From the NCBI GenBank assembly GCA_015501055.1, contig JADNYV010000122.1:47722-111721 (forward strand): 64,000 nucleotides of DNA, in the 5' to 3' direction. The notes below the pieces were generated by a model. The model was not told where the DNA came from. It worked only from the letters and a program-made list of their open reading frames with translations, and did no database searches. Origin of the DNA: Mucidula mucida. Its lineage: Eukaryota; Basidiomycota; Agaricomycetes; Agaricales; Physalacriaceae. The position numbers and the translations under genes are program-made. Below, piece after piece: positions 35,501-46,601 of this stretch. Each line of letters begins with the position of its first letter. Position 1 is the stretch's first letter.

Positions 35501-36584
35501 CTACTCTGACCTCTGTCTCTTGTTGCTGTCCTCGTCCTTCCCATCATTAGCCTCGTCGTGCGAGCGCTTGGCGCCCTTCCTCGACGTCTCAAGCTCCTGC
35601 TCGAGTCGCATCCTGTTGATACGCTCCTCCTCCCAGAGCCGGCGCATCTCCTCCAGCTGGGCTTGGAGATCACCCATGGCCTGGTCCATGAGCAGCTTCT
35701 CAAGCGTCCACTTTTCTATATTCCGAGCCTCGTTCTCTTTGAGATGGTGGATGTACTGGACCGCGCGAGATAGAATGGCGCCCTTGGCCTTTTCGCCAGA
35801 GCCATTGGGGACAATGCGTCCGAGCTCGTTGATGCCTTCATTGATGTTGCCGCGGCGGCGGCGCTCGACTTCTTTCTAGAGAGAACGTTAGCAGTGGTAT
35901 AAATCAGCGCGAGATCAAAGTCTTACGTGGTTATCTTTCCGCTGCCGTGTCCATTCGTCGCTGCCCATTGCAGCGCCATTTCTCGACCGTCGTCCACCCA
36001 ATGTCTGGGATGGCGTTATGGGGGGCATTTTGTTATCTGAGCCGCCGTTGTCATTGGACATATCGTCGCCGCTGCCTTCCTCGACTTCATTATCTTGGGG
36101 AGCAGGGGGGCCTCGGGGATGGGATGAAGGACCAGGGTCTTGCGAGAAGCTCATATACGGCTGTCCCGAAGGTTGTTCGCCGGGCTGTGAAGAAAAAGTC
36201 AGCGTCTAGACGTCACATGAGGGCGGGGAGCGTCGTGATTAGACTTCACGATCACGTGTGGCGGTCGACGATGGTGCAGACGGCGCAGGAAGGAGATGAA
36301 GGAGAATTGGGAAATAAAGGGTGGAATGTGAAAGTAGAAGAGTGGGCAAAATGAAAGAGAAAATGGGGGGGGGGGGGGAGAATATGATCGAGTCAGGCTA
36401 AAGCGCTCACCTTTGGTGCGGGGAAAGTGGCGGGCGGTAGATTGGCAATCAGTGCTAAAAGCTGAGCCCTGTCGAGGCCCATGTTGGCGATAAGATTGTT
36501 CTCAGACTGGCCTGCCTGGGAAGGGGGTGCGGGCTGGGGAGCGGCCGTCGCCGTTTCGGCGGTTGCGGTCGACGCTGGGGCCAT
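35501..36584 (-). CDS. CBF1: Cbf1-type bHLH transcription factor
   Basis: Binds CACGTG-type E-boxes; in yeast Cbf1 acts at centromeres and at methionine and respiration genes. Three exons (36411-36584, 35927-36184, 35501-35875; introns of 226 and 51 nt) give 268 residues in frame. The N-terminus is Ala/Pro/Gln-rich, with LDRAQLLALIANLPPATFPAPK. The bHLH reads EWTRQRKDNHKEVERRRRGN, INEGINELGRIVP and KGAILSRAVQYIHHLKENEA. The adjacent helix NIEKWTLEKLLMDQAMGDLQ matches yeast Cbf1 in its NIEKWTL(Q/E)KLL signature. A leucine-type coiled coil and a basic, nuclear-localisation-like tail (KDEDSNKRQRSE) end the protein. A run of 16 G lies in the first intron (about 36365-36380). Confidence 0.9.
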
Positions 36585-37279
36585 GATAGTCGTCGGGAGA
36601 GGTGGATAATGGGATTATGCTCAGACAAAGGGCGTTGTCGAGGTCGATGCTGCCGTTATTGTCGGCCGAAGAAAGTCGTCGTGGAGGCCAGTGGGAGGCG
36701 GGGAATGCAGCGGATGTAGTGGCGGATTGTGCGTCGTCGTCGTTGGCGACGTTGAGCTCGCTGTGTCCGGTGGATTTGATAACGCGCGAGGCGGGGTGGT
36801 GACCTAGTGGTGACTTTGGGGGGCCGTCATGTGGAGATCACGCTTTTTACATGTTATACTGTGTGAAAAAGACCCCGAAGTTTGAACTCCGCTTTCCCAC
36901 GGGCTATCACGTGTACCATTGTTCTATCCGAACAGCCGTGAATACATTCCCCGATAATCTTGCAAATAAAAGCTTATGCATTGTAGAGTGAATTCAGCAA
37001 CAAGTGTGTGCGGAATACTAGGAACAGAGTGTTGGATTCCTAGCAAATTTAACATGCATGATCGTGGCGCAAGCACGACACGTGGGTAGTGATCGGGGTC
37101 CTGCCCGCCCGTTGACCGCTCTAAGAACCATTCCTTGTTATCCCATTCAATTTAGAGCCTGCAGGCAAGCTCGTATCCACGATAACACATACACCAAGAT
37201 CCAGATCGTTCTCGTGATTGGGGCTGCGATTAAGATGATAGAACATCCTCTATAATACTAATGTAATACGGTGTGGCGT
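36585..37279. other. Intergenic between CBF1 promoter and OXA1 3' end
   Basis: The promoter of the bHLH gene lies just above 36584. No gene seen; open stretches at 36602-36802 and 37058-37255 have no features. Confidence 0.5.
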
Positions 37280-38563
37280 CTACAACGACTTCTGGCGTTT
37301 CCGGACTGGCGGCGCAAGCTCAGCCAGGGGCTTTCCCAGCGGATTTAACCCGAGCACGCGACGGACGGCGGGTATGAGCAGGATCGAAGACTGTGCTATG
37401 TGAACAGCAGAGAATGTAATCATTGAAACCACAACACCCTATCGAGAAAACTGTCAGACTACATTACGAGCGAGATGAAAAAAAAACTTACAGCGGGAAT
37501 GTTAAACCACGCCATCGATGGGACAGTCAAAAGTGGCATCCCATATGACATGAACTCCAAAAATTTTCTACCTTGCATATCGGGAGGTTGTTCTCGAATG
37601 GCAAGCTGCAAGGGAGTAAGCAAGACGATTCCACTAACAAGAAGAGAAGACCTACCCGCGTCTGCACAAATATCATCCCAGCAAAGACGGCCGAAAACCA
37701 AGTGGGCGGGACAGCAGTCAGGTTGGGCAACCAATCTACACCACTCTGGGTGAGCTGCAAAATCGGAGCCTCGGCCATGCCTCTGATACCCAAGAAAGAG
37801 CCGATACCCATTACACCCTGTACAAGCGGACCTTGAAGAAGTTGCATTTGGCCGACTCCCGCTTCGCTCCTAATCGCCTTGATCTCCGCGTTCAGTCGCA
37901 TCGCCGTGACGGTATCCTTCGCCATAGCCGCCTTCATGCTCTCAGCTTGCAAAGGCTGAAGACGCGTGTGATACTGTTGCATTATAGCCTGCTTCTGAGA
38001 ACTCCGCACGAGAAAAGGCGCCGCTATGAGGCGCGCAGCCACGCCCGTCGCGACTATGGTCCAGAACCACGGCAAGCCGGTCGTGACGTTGACGTATTCA
38101 AGACACAGGCGGTATATACCCGCGGGATTCATTCCACAGAGACCTTGGGCTGCGAGGTCACCAAGCTGGAGTGGGGGAATGAGGGTTTCGGTGGGAAGCG
38201 TGTTAAACGCAGCCTCGACAACGTCGGAGAGCTTTTCAGGAGCAGCAGGAATAGAGGCATCCGGTATTGGGTTAGACGGAACGGCAGCGTCGGGAAGTAA
38301 ATCTGTCTCTGGTGCTGGCGTGGGTTTGGACGGCCATAATGAAAATGCACGGGATGCAAGGAGGGTGGAAGGTCGTATCCTACATGGCTATATCACACTT
38401 AGGCTGGGGTGAATATCCAAGAAGAGTACTCACCCTGTTTAGGACGGAAATTCGAGACCTGGCATAAGTAAAAGTATTTAGTTTCTTATATGGGGCAACC
38501 GCGTAATACTCACGTCGTTGCAACACCAAAGCGCGGTAACGCCATGAGCAGAGGGCGCTGCAT
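37280..38563 (-). CDS. OXA1: Mitochondrial inner-membrane insertase of the Oxa1/YidC/Alb3 family
   Basis: Inserts mitochondrially and nuclear-encoded proteins into the inner membrane. Start at 38563 (MQRPLLMALPRFGVATT) with an Arg-rich presequence over the next two exons (VSNFRPKQ or TSRISVLNR region, then STLLASRAFSLWPSK). The core reads LPWFWTIVATGVAARLIAAP, a matrix-facing coiled segment (YHTRLQPLQAESMKAAMAKD), GPLVQGVMGIGSFLGIRGMA, GVDWLPNLTAVPPTWFSAVF, GRKFLEFMSYGMPLLTVPSM and, in the last exon, VVVSMITFSAVHIAQSSILL, ending PVRKRQKSL. Five membrane segments in the usual order. About six exons. The boundary near 38385-38435 is unresolved (no clean GT donor in frame). Confidence 0.9.
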
Positions 38564-38820
38564 TTTTTGACCGTTTTTGAGAGAGATGGCCGCGACAGGC
38601 GCGTCAGCTCGCAAGTCGAAGTGGTGGTCGGAAAGAAAAGACGGACGGCACGGCACGGCAAGTGCCGACGCGAACTCGGAGTCGCGTTGACACTACTCTC
38701 ACCACCGGAGCTGATAATTGCAGGTCAGCACTTTTCCGTATTCTTTCGATTTCTGATATAGACTTATCCTTGAGTTTCTCAATTTGACTTGTAGGCAACA
38801 ACAGACTCATGATCTACTGA
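38564..38820. promoter_or_regulatory. OXA1 upstream region
   Basis: Upstream of the insertase start, no coding signal; two GGCACGGCACGGCA-like short direct repeats near 38646-38662. Ends where the aldolase relic begins. Confidence 0.35.
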
Positions 38821-39715
38821 TAGTTCTCAATACATCTCCTTGCCCTTCTTATACCCCGAATCAATCCCATTCTGTAGAACCCACAAATGCGCGAGGTTAG
38901 CCATGAGGCGATAACCCGCCTTGCATTCTCCGCCGCCAATGTAAGAAGCGGCATACGATATTTAAGTGCGAGGGATTCTACTCTCTCCATGGCTTCCGTC
39001 AGACGCTTGGGGTCATCTCCCAGGTCCAATCCCAGATCCATAGGGCCAAAGACTAGTCGGCCGTCAATATCCCGATAATGGCAAGTTCAACTTGTCGCAC
39101 TGATAGCATCGACACCCTCGATCTGCATCATCTCTTCTAGATTTTGAACACCCAGCCCGCTCTTGATCTGTGGTATGACTGCACAATGCTCGATCGCCAC
39201 GTCTGCGGCTTGCTGTGCGCCAGGGATTACTATGAAAGAGATATCAGCAGCGATCCTACCCAAGACGCGCTGAAGGCACGTACAAGCAAATGGCGGATAT
39301 GAGCGATGCCCATGTGGAGGAAACCTCGCAGCCGCGATGGACGCGCGCGCTCGCTGTGTAGGATAACAACGCCGCCTGCGCCAGTATCCAATGCACACCC
39401 CACCCATTCGTGTGCACGCGAACGATAGGGATTATGCGTCCTCCCGAATGCATCTTCAATGTGTGGATCTACGTCAAGGCTCGTTATACAATAACGTTCA
39501 GCGGAGGAGCTTGAACGTGCGCACCATGCTAGCCATGAGCGCAGGAGAGAAGGGAGTGTGCTCAGCATTGAGGAACCCTGAGTCGATGTTAGTCGCTGCG
39601 ATAACCTTCTGAATGAACACCGATGCAGCAGCCGCAGAGGATCTGGTCATTGTTCATGGCGTCCTTTGCGCAAGTTGGGCGATTGGCACTGGTGGAGGGC
39701 GTTGTACTGGTCCAT
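38814..39715 (-). pseudogene. HpcH/HpaI aldolase relic 2, near full length
   Basis: Begins at about 39715 with MDQYNALHQCQSPNLRK, then frame changes. CGCCIGVHSEG, LNAEHTPFSPAL (different frame), HEWVGCALDTGAGGVVI, RASIAAARFPPHGHRSYPPF, IPGAQQAA, HCAVIPQIKSGLGVQNLEEM (metal-site Glu changed to Lys), MDLGLDLGDDPKRLTEAMER and finally RRARRCIENYQ with a stop at 38814. Order and intron positions follow copies A and B. Several frame changes plus the Glu-to-Lys change mark it as dead. Closest in wording to copy A. Confidence 0.85.
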
Positions 39716-40040
39716 AGTGAAAGGGAAGATACAGGTACAGGTGCAAGCTTGAGACAGCTTTTTATATGTTTGCAAGCTCTGCTAGTTCAGGGATTACTTG
39801 CGTGATGTAGGCACATTCTTCGGCTGCAAATGCTTCACGTTTCGCCCTAGTTTAGTAAAGCTGGAGCTTTGTGGCGCCTCAACGCGAAGAGATCAGAAGG
39901 CAATATATTGAGCAGTAAAGCGCCCGGGAATGAAGGACAGTCATCGAGTACGTGCGGCACGTTGATTGAAGGTAGATGTGAATGGACAAGATATCTTGAT
40001 ATCCCATGTTCCCTCACCAATTTGCGCCACAGTTCTAGTG
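39716..40040. other. Intergenic
   Basis: No gene recognised. Confidence 0.5.
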
Positions 40041-41735
40041 CTAGAGTAAGTAAACATTGTGACCAAAGTCACAGCCTATTTTTAAACTTAAGTACAACAG
40101 ACTTGTCTGTATCAAACAGCAATCAATGAATAAAAAGGTCATGGGCTCTACCAATCCTCGCTTTCGCCCCAAGCCCGCCAAACATACAACTTCCCCTTCT
40201 TCCAGAACCACGAGAACTATCATCCTCTCATTGGTAGTCAACACACTACCCTCAATCGCAGGGTCCACTTCCACTTCCTCATACCAATCCTTGCATGGCT
40301 CACGATACATGTGCAGATCCCGAAGAATCTCCAAGTTATCTAGGTGATGAGCCGACATTGTGTTGGACTTGACGTTGTCGCCAAATGAGACTGCCGGCTC
40401 TCCGTATATTATAATGAACTCGGGCATGCGCTGAGAAAAGTGTATGTTGGTCACGACGGCGTAGCCTTTAATGCACCCACAAGGATGCTCATTCACCCCG
40501 GAGGCGGTGACATAGAAAAACTGGGTGACACCATGGGCATCGCCAGTAGCCAAGAGAGCGGGGCTTGTTGGCGACCAAGCCAAGGCCTGCAACGAGGTGT
40601 ATCAGATGAATATTCCAGTTAGCCAAAGGCGAAATGGGAGATACAGTGACTGCATGTTGATGAGTCCGCTCTGTCGAAACCATAGGGCACAATCGGTTTT
40701 AACACGACACAAATCAAGGTTCCAGCTGCTGTCCATACGGCAACGTTGCCGCGAACATCCCCACTGGCAAAGAATTCCCCATTCGTGTTCCAAGCAATAC
40801 GAGTAATATCACATTCGTGTACGCCTTTAGTCTTCATCTCCTTCTTCCCAAGCAAGCTGGTCGCCTTGCGGCCAGTAACATTGAAGTGTTGAAGGGCCCC
40901 AGAATCGTAACCAACGCTGAGATTGCCTGCGTGCCAGCACACGGCCGTGTAGCTGCCCTTCCTTGAACGTCTGCAGTTATGGCGGAAAAGCCGTTTGCCC
41001 GTGCGCGCATTACGAACTGATAATAGCTCCGTCTCGTGAGAGACGTAGACGACAGATTCAACTCGGTTTGGGCCAAAAAATCCGGTCGCCATCGCTGTAG
41101 CATCCGCATTGCCGATGAACTCGCAGTGGACGCCGTTAGGGCTGAAACGGTAGATCTTGCGGTCGATGGGATAGAACAGATGTCCTTGAGTCGTCCATAC
41201 CAGAGGGACATTGTATAGCGGATTATACCTGTCGGAGACGTCAAAGTCGATCTGGTACGTCCCAAAGTCCATGTTTTCTTCAGCAGATGCGGGATCGAGG
41301 GCGCGTCGTGGTGGAGGAGAACGCGAGTGGTCCTTGTAGGCCCTCATACTGTGGTAAAGGTTGGTGAGGGATTTGAGTGCTATCTGTTCTGGAGTATCCT
41401 GGTGGGGGCGCGAACGTCCATTCAAGAGACGACCACTGGTGGATGCATCCTGTCACATAGATGAATGAACCAACAATAGATATCCAAAATACGCGACGAA
41501 CCTCTGGAAAAACTGCTGCGAGCAGGAGTTTCCTGAAAGCTTGGTCTTGTCGACGGCGCTTAGCCTCGTTGCCACCGATCTCGTATTCAACCGGGTGATT
41601 TCGTTTGGGACCCAAGACGAATGGTTGGACGGGCGGTCGGGGAGGATCAACTACCGGAGTTCCAACAAAGCTAGAAAGGAATTCGGGAGATAGAGGAGAA
41701 AGGCGGTCGGTCAGTCTATCATAAGAGCTGTTCAT
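40041..41735 (-). CDS. WD40-repeat protein, paralogue of the 7.7-9.3 kb gene, with a 3' frame break
   Basis: Exon 1 from 41735 (MNSSYDRLTDRLSPLSPEFL...) has a KRRRQDQAFRKLL basic patch. It splices (GTTCGT..GTGACAG) in phase 0 to DASTSGRLLNGRSRPHQD. Blades are VPLVWTTQGHLFYPIDRKIY, AVCWHAGNLSVGYDSGALQH, IAWNTNGEFFASGDVRGNVA, LAWSPTSPALLATGDAHGVT, IHFSQRMPEFIIIYGEP and NTMSAHHLDNLEIL, the same order as the other WD40 gene. The continuous frame ends at 40041 with an atypical hydrophobic tail. In the +1 frame the expected last blade GKLYVWRAWGESEDW and a stop appear near 40150-40195, matching the paralogue's GEIRIWNAWGPA. One extra G in the GGGG at about 40195-40199 would explain it. Confidence 0.78.
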
Positions 41736-43064
41736 CTTGAAGCCGGTGGTAATGGATGAACAATGGAAACACGGAATTGTTTGTTGGCAAAGTTAGGAAA
41801 TGATCGCGTGACTCGATCATATTGTGGCGGCGATAAGCTTGGACGTCAGTTGGGAAAGCTGGAAGACAATGTTAGTTCTTATGACATGTATATAGTGAAG
41901 CTCCTTACGAGTCCCGGAGCAGCCCCCGTTACGAGCAGCGAAGAATATATGAGATGAATAGAATGAAGTGAGACACACCGTCAACGCGACCAATTATCTG
42001 GGGCCGGTTCATATCGAGAAGAAGGACGAAATGCGCCTCCGTTGGAGTCAAAATCCCTTGGCATGAAAGAGAAAGATATCATAGATGTTTTCAACAAGTC
42101 TGCGAGGGTTGACTGGTACTCAGAAAGGTCAACGGTAAACGCCTAAAGGAATGTCCCCTTCAGGTGGTGAACTGGTATTTCCTGAGCCTCGAACACGTCT
42201 CGGACGGCAGCTTTTCGAAAAAAAAAGTTTGTGTCGCAAGGCATTAACTAACTTTTCCGCGGTATGCTATGCCATGAGTGCAGTAACGACTGTTGAAAGT
42301 ATTACCTCAGCCCATGGTACGTGACTTTTTCCTTACAACTAATACGAGCAACTCGAAGAGCCGCGTTCTCTGCATTCAATCCTTTTTGACACTTCGCGGA
42401 GGAGGTGGACGCACGCGCCAATATCGCGCGCATCTCGAGCATGCCATGCTTGCGCTATGTAGCTAGAGGTCCTGGATAATGCAACCCAAAGAGCTGAAGA
42501 TTTGGCCGAAAAGGAGGTAGTGGCAGGAAGGAGGAAGCCGGCGGCTATCGTTGCAGGCGGCTCGGAAAATGCCGCTTACTCTTGAGCTACGCGCTCATCC
42601 ACCTCAACTGTTCGACATCGCGTACTGCAGCACATCGACAATTTCGGTATGCTCAGCTAGTCGTTTTCGCTGTTTTAATGAATAGCGTAGTGTCATTCAT
42701 CCCTTCCCATCTATAATCGGATCCCGGTCCTCTGCTGCCGGCGCAAATGCGGTGCAGAGCCGGTCGTCCTGTCCAGATCTTGATTCTCCCCTCGAACAAC
42801 TAGGACGGGTCTGTCATTTCTTATGTAAATGATGACCATCTGACATGCCGATTCCGTTCCGGTCTTTCCAGCTTTCTTTCCTGCTCTCACGCTGAGCTTA
42901 AAGGAATCCAAGGGATAATCAAGTCACTATCACATTCATTCGATTTTGTCTCTCCGTGGCCTACGGTAACTGGACCTAAACTCTAGAAGCGTTTTCAGCG
43001 GTCAGTCTAGCTATGCGGCCGCCACATATGATGTCTACTTACGCGTCCCACAGTTTGTTGCCTA
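41736..43064. other. Intergenic
   Basis: Between divergent genes, so it should hold both promoters. No coding or repeat structure was recognised; short open stretches only. Confidence 0.5.
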
Positions 43065-44756
43065 ATGTCTATAATCACCCTTCCGACATATGCCCTCCCC
43101 GAAACTGCCCAACATCTTCTGAATTCTAATGAACCCCCTACGGAACGTGACATCTTTTGTATCAAAGAGCAGATTGAATTGTTGGATGCATTCCTGTCGG
43201 AAATCGACAACAAAAAGGCTTTGGTCCCAGAGCCCAAGGACCACGTGTTGGGGTTGCAAACGCGTCGCGCTGAATTTCTCCAGCGGAAAGAGCGCCTACA
43301 GGCTGTCTTGGCCCCCATTAGACGCGTACCGCTGGAGATTCTGCAGGAACTCTTTCTGTTCGCCACGGGATCATCGAGTTCATCGGATGGCGCCGCCGAC
43401 AATGCTTTGCGCAAAATCCCCTGGATATTGAGCCAAGTCTGTCGTAGATGGCGTCGAGTATCTCTCTCGTGCACAGAGCTATTCACCGCCGTCCTAAACG
43501 ACCTTCCATGGCTTGCCTCCCGACGTGACCCTTATTCCGTCTTGTACACAGTTTTAGATCGGATCGGAGGCAACCGTGGGCTACGGGCTCACATCGATAT
43601 TCTCAATGAGACGGGCGCGGGCGCTGTCGATCTCAACGACGACGACGTGTCACAAGAAGAGATTGCGTTCATGTTCGCACTCCTTGGCACACTGATGGAG
43701 CGGTCTGCGCAATGGGAGAGCGCCACGTTTTGCATGCCGGAAGTCATGTTCATGGGTCTATCCGCAGTACGCGGGCGCGTGCCGCGGCTGAAGGAAGTTC
43801 TTCTTCATTCGGACAATGACGAGGACTTCTCGTGGGGACGTTTGACAAAAATTTACGCTTTTGAGATTGCACCCAATCTCAGGAGCCTCTCCCTCCATAA
43901 CATCCCCTTCACCAGTGTTGTTCTGAATCCACTACTCCTCGAATTCGTCTCTGATGAGACTCCTCGGTTGACCGACGACGAGGTCACCAAGGCTCTACTC
44001 CCCGTTCTGCAAGCCTGTCCCAACTTGCGTACCCTCAAATTCGTTTCCAAAAAACTTACAGTCGAAGACGTGGCGCTTCCTCCGAAACCAGCTCCACGTC
44101 TGGAGCACGCAGGGCTCACATCGTTGACAGTATCCGGTGCCAGCGTTCTATATAGTTTGACCCTTCCCCATCTAACCGAACTCGATGTGGGCGTTCCACC
44201 AGGCGATTATGATCGAGAGGTGCTCCGAGGCGTGCTCCCGGGGATCATCGATCTCTTGAGCCATTCTCGCTGTTATCTGAGGCGGCTCGCCTTCCGCCAC
44301 TGTCAAATTTCCATCCCTTGTCTCTTGAACATTTTCGAGTTGGCTCCTCAGCTCGAGAAACTGACAGTCGACTTTCATAAATCTGCGGCCCAGGCGACCG
44401 AGACGATGTTGGCGTTGACCCGGGCTCTCGCGGAGGTGTCGGGAGAAACAACTCGGAGCCAGAAGGTGGCGCATACCTATTTACCAGTCTTGCAGGCGAT
44501 CGAATTTACAACATTCGATGGCCAATGCGCTTTCATGAATACCTCCTTCGTGGATATGCTCTTGTCGCGCCATGAAGCCGGGCGACTGAAGAGTGTCAAA
44601 CTGGCTATTCATGACGTGGAAGCCGCTTCGGTTGATCCTCTTGTTTCGGATCCTCACGAGGCGCGTTTGCAGAAGATGAAGGCAGGGGGGTTGCGCATGG
44701 ACGCCGTTTGGACCGGCGATAGTAAAGGTGATTTTAGACACCAACTGCACTTTTGA
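43065..44756 (+). CDS. F-box protein with LRR-like C-terminus
   Basis: Single exon, 563 residues. Residues 30-85 form a coiled coil (EQIELLDAFLSEIDNKKALV ... RRAEFLQRKERLQAVL). The F-box follows directly (APIRRVPLEILQELFLFATG ... IPWILSQVCRRWRRVSLSCT). This coiled-coil-plus-F-box layout is the common mushroom type. The rest is leucine-rich (LRSLSLHNIPF, LRTLKFVSKKL, HLTELDVGVPP, LEKLTVDFHK), resembling irregular LRRs. Probable substrate receptor of an SCF ubiquitin ligase; target unknown. Reading frame intact. Confidence 0.88.
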   Translation: MSIITLPTYALPETAQHLLNSNEPPTERDIFCIKEQIELLDAFLSEIDNKKALVPEPKDHVLGLQTRRAEFLQRKERLQAVLAPIRRVPLEILQELFLFATGSSSSSDGAADNALRKIPWILSQVCRRWRRVSLSCTELFTAVLNDLPWLASRRDPYSVLYTVLDRIGGNRGLRAHIDILNETGAGAVDLNDDDVSQEEIAFMFALLGTLMERSAQWESATFCMPEVMFMGLSAVRGRVPRLKEVLLHSDNDEDFSWGRLTKIYAFEIAPNLRSLSLHNIPFTSVVLNPLLLEFVSDETPRLTDDEVTKALLPVLQACPNLRTLKFVSKKLTVEDVALPPKPAPRLEHAGLTSLTVSGASVLYSLTLPHLTELDVGVPPGDYDREVLRGVLPGIIDLLSHSRCYLRRLAFRHCQISIPCLLNIFELAPQLEKLTVDFHKSAAQATETMLALTRALAEVSGETTRSQKVAHTYLPVLQAIEFTTFDGQCAFMNTSFVDMLLSRHEAGRLKSVKLAIHDVEAASVDPLVSDPHEARLQKMKAGGLRMDAVWTGDSKGDFRHQLHF

Positions 44757-45048
44757 ATTCAGCGAGCATTGTACTACGTCAGACCGAATTCTTGGCGGGC
44801 TACGGGTACGAGTATTCAACTTACATTCGAAACTTGAAATTAGATACCAACCCAAGACAGTCTTTAGTATACTTTGGCGTGGCTTCTACAGGTCGTTTGG
44901 TAGCGATCGAACGTTTCTTTCCTTGTGATAGGTTATTGCCAAACACTAGATGTGCTACATAAACTCGAACCCATAATGTACACTAGTAGTACATGCTTGA
45001 CCGAAAACAACGTAGATTATACACAGAAGATCATGCTGACGCAAAGCC

Positions 45049-46171
45049 CTAATTGGCCCCAAGGCTCTCGGAAAGGGCTTCCAATGCATTCTTCTGAACG
45101 ACCCATACGTCCTTACAGAGGGCATCCAATGTTGGGGCATAAGCAATCAGCTCTGCGTCCGACGCGATGAAATCAAGATCATGGTTACCGAATGTTCGGT
45201 CATTCCTACTGAGCAACTCCATCCACAGTTTCTGGAACTGTGGGAGGAACAGAGTCTGCAGATAATAGTGTCGTGCGGCGCCGCCACCTACACCACGAGC
45301 GACAGCGTAGAACGTGGCCTTGGTGCGGTGCATTTTGTAGGGTTTGTACGCGATCAGCGAGGACGACAGCATATCAAGCATGAACAAAATGCGCGCGGTG
45401 TACGACGTCTCCGCGTTGGATAACTTCATAACGACCGTGCTGCCCTCCACTTTAGTCGTCGAAAGGGCGATGATGATCTGGGAAACAGCTAGGAGAGCGC
45501 CTACATCGACTTGGTTGCGCAGTTGATGAGCGTCGAGTAGAGTTAAATCGTATTCTCGAGACGTTAACTGGGGAGGAAGGGGAGGAAACGTGGTAAGAGG
45601 GTGTGTGTATGGGTAGAAAACTGGGTCCAGGCCAAGCTGAAACTGGACGACGTTCGAGAAGATCACGGTGTAGCGCTCCTGCAACACCGGGTCCATCAAG
45701 AAGGGATGTCCGCCTTCATCAGGAGGAAGAGATACGCCGAGCCCAGTAGATGTCTTGTTCTTCTTGAGGATGTAAGTGGAGAAACCTCCAGGACAACACC
45801 TGTAACACAATGAGCGAAGAAAGCGAATGGGCTATCTATAGAACGAACCCAAGGTCAAGGAAGCGAAACTGGCGCCCGACTTTAGGGAATGGGACGCAGT
45901 ATTTGACATGGTCGTCGATCTGACCCATGATCTTGACCATCTTCTTGAACCACGTCTGACCTAGGTCCTCGTCTGCATTATCAGCAACATCCTGCTGGGC
46001 GGATATATGCAGACGCAGCCTCTTATCTTGCCTGACCTGGACGTGCTTTTCGTCAAAATCGAATCGATCCCAGCATGAATATAGAGAACGAACCTTGTTC
46101 TTTAGCCTGAACAGATCCTTCGCATCGGGATTCTCGGAAGAGATTATGTTCCTCAACGTGGCGGCCGACAT
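45049..46171 (-). CDS. FtsJ-fold SAM-dependent methyltransferase-like protein
   Basis: Two exons, 45849-46171 and 45049-45799, separated by a 49-nt intron; 357 residues in frame. The join creates the SAM-binding loop FLDLGCCPGGFSTYIL, typical of RrmJ/FtsJ 2'-O-methyltransferases. Further strands are YDLTLLDAHQ (motif IV region), LLAVSQIIIALSTTKVEGST and VVMKLSNAETSYTARILFML (a VVMK catalytic-Lys-like segment), followed by YKPYKMHRTKATFYAVARG (conserved SR..E/K part). The N-terminus is helical. The K-D-K-E tetrad is partly visible but not proven. Similar proteins are multicopy in mushrooms; the RNA target is unknown. The end of the Plavaka element lies about 0.1-0.15 kb upstream of its start. 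Confidence 0.78.
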
Positions 46172-46330
46172 GCCTGCATAGACGATGGTGGTCGATGTTC
46201 AGCGGACGTTAGGCGCCTGGCGAGGGCACGAGATGTGCATGAGAATCCTGCGAAGCTTAATGGAGAGGTGCCGATAGCGGCACCACACAGCCATATAGAT
46301 ACTAATCAGCAAGTTCGAAGGCTCGTAAAG

Positions 46331-46450
46331 TAGTGTAATCAGTGTAATCGCATAATGAGGTGTAATCTCAAACAGCAAATATGGTCGACTTACGCCGTAT
46401 TATGCTGGTTCAGAGGTTACGGTGCATTACACCTTCTAGTGTGACTTACG
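46331..46450. repeat. Left GTAATC-rich subterminal cluster
   Basis: GTGTAATC at three positions within about 35 bp, then CGTATTATG and GCATTACACC on the other strand. Confidence 0.55.
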
Positions 46451-46601
46451 GCTGACTTTGTACAGCCGTGGTTCAACTCCGTCTTATGCCAATGCAATGT
46501 TTTTGGAATCCTTCGCAAATGGTGATGCATCTCCGAGTCGCAACCTGCCACACAACTCACCGACTGTCTTCCCTTGGTCAAACTTCAAGCATGTCAAGTT
46601 C

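Noticed and set aside
36365..36380. G-quadruplex regulatory element
   Set aside because: It is a pure G16 run in an intron, more likely a length-variable homopolymer or an assembly artefact than a structured element.
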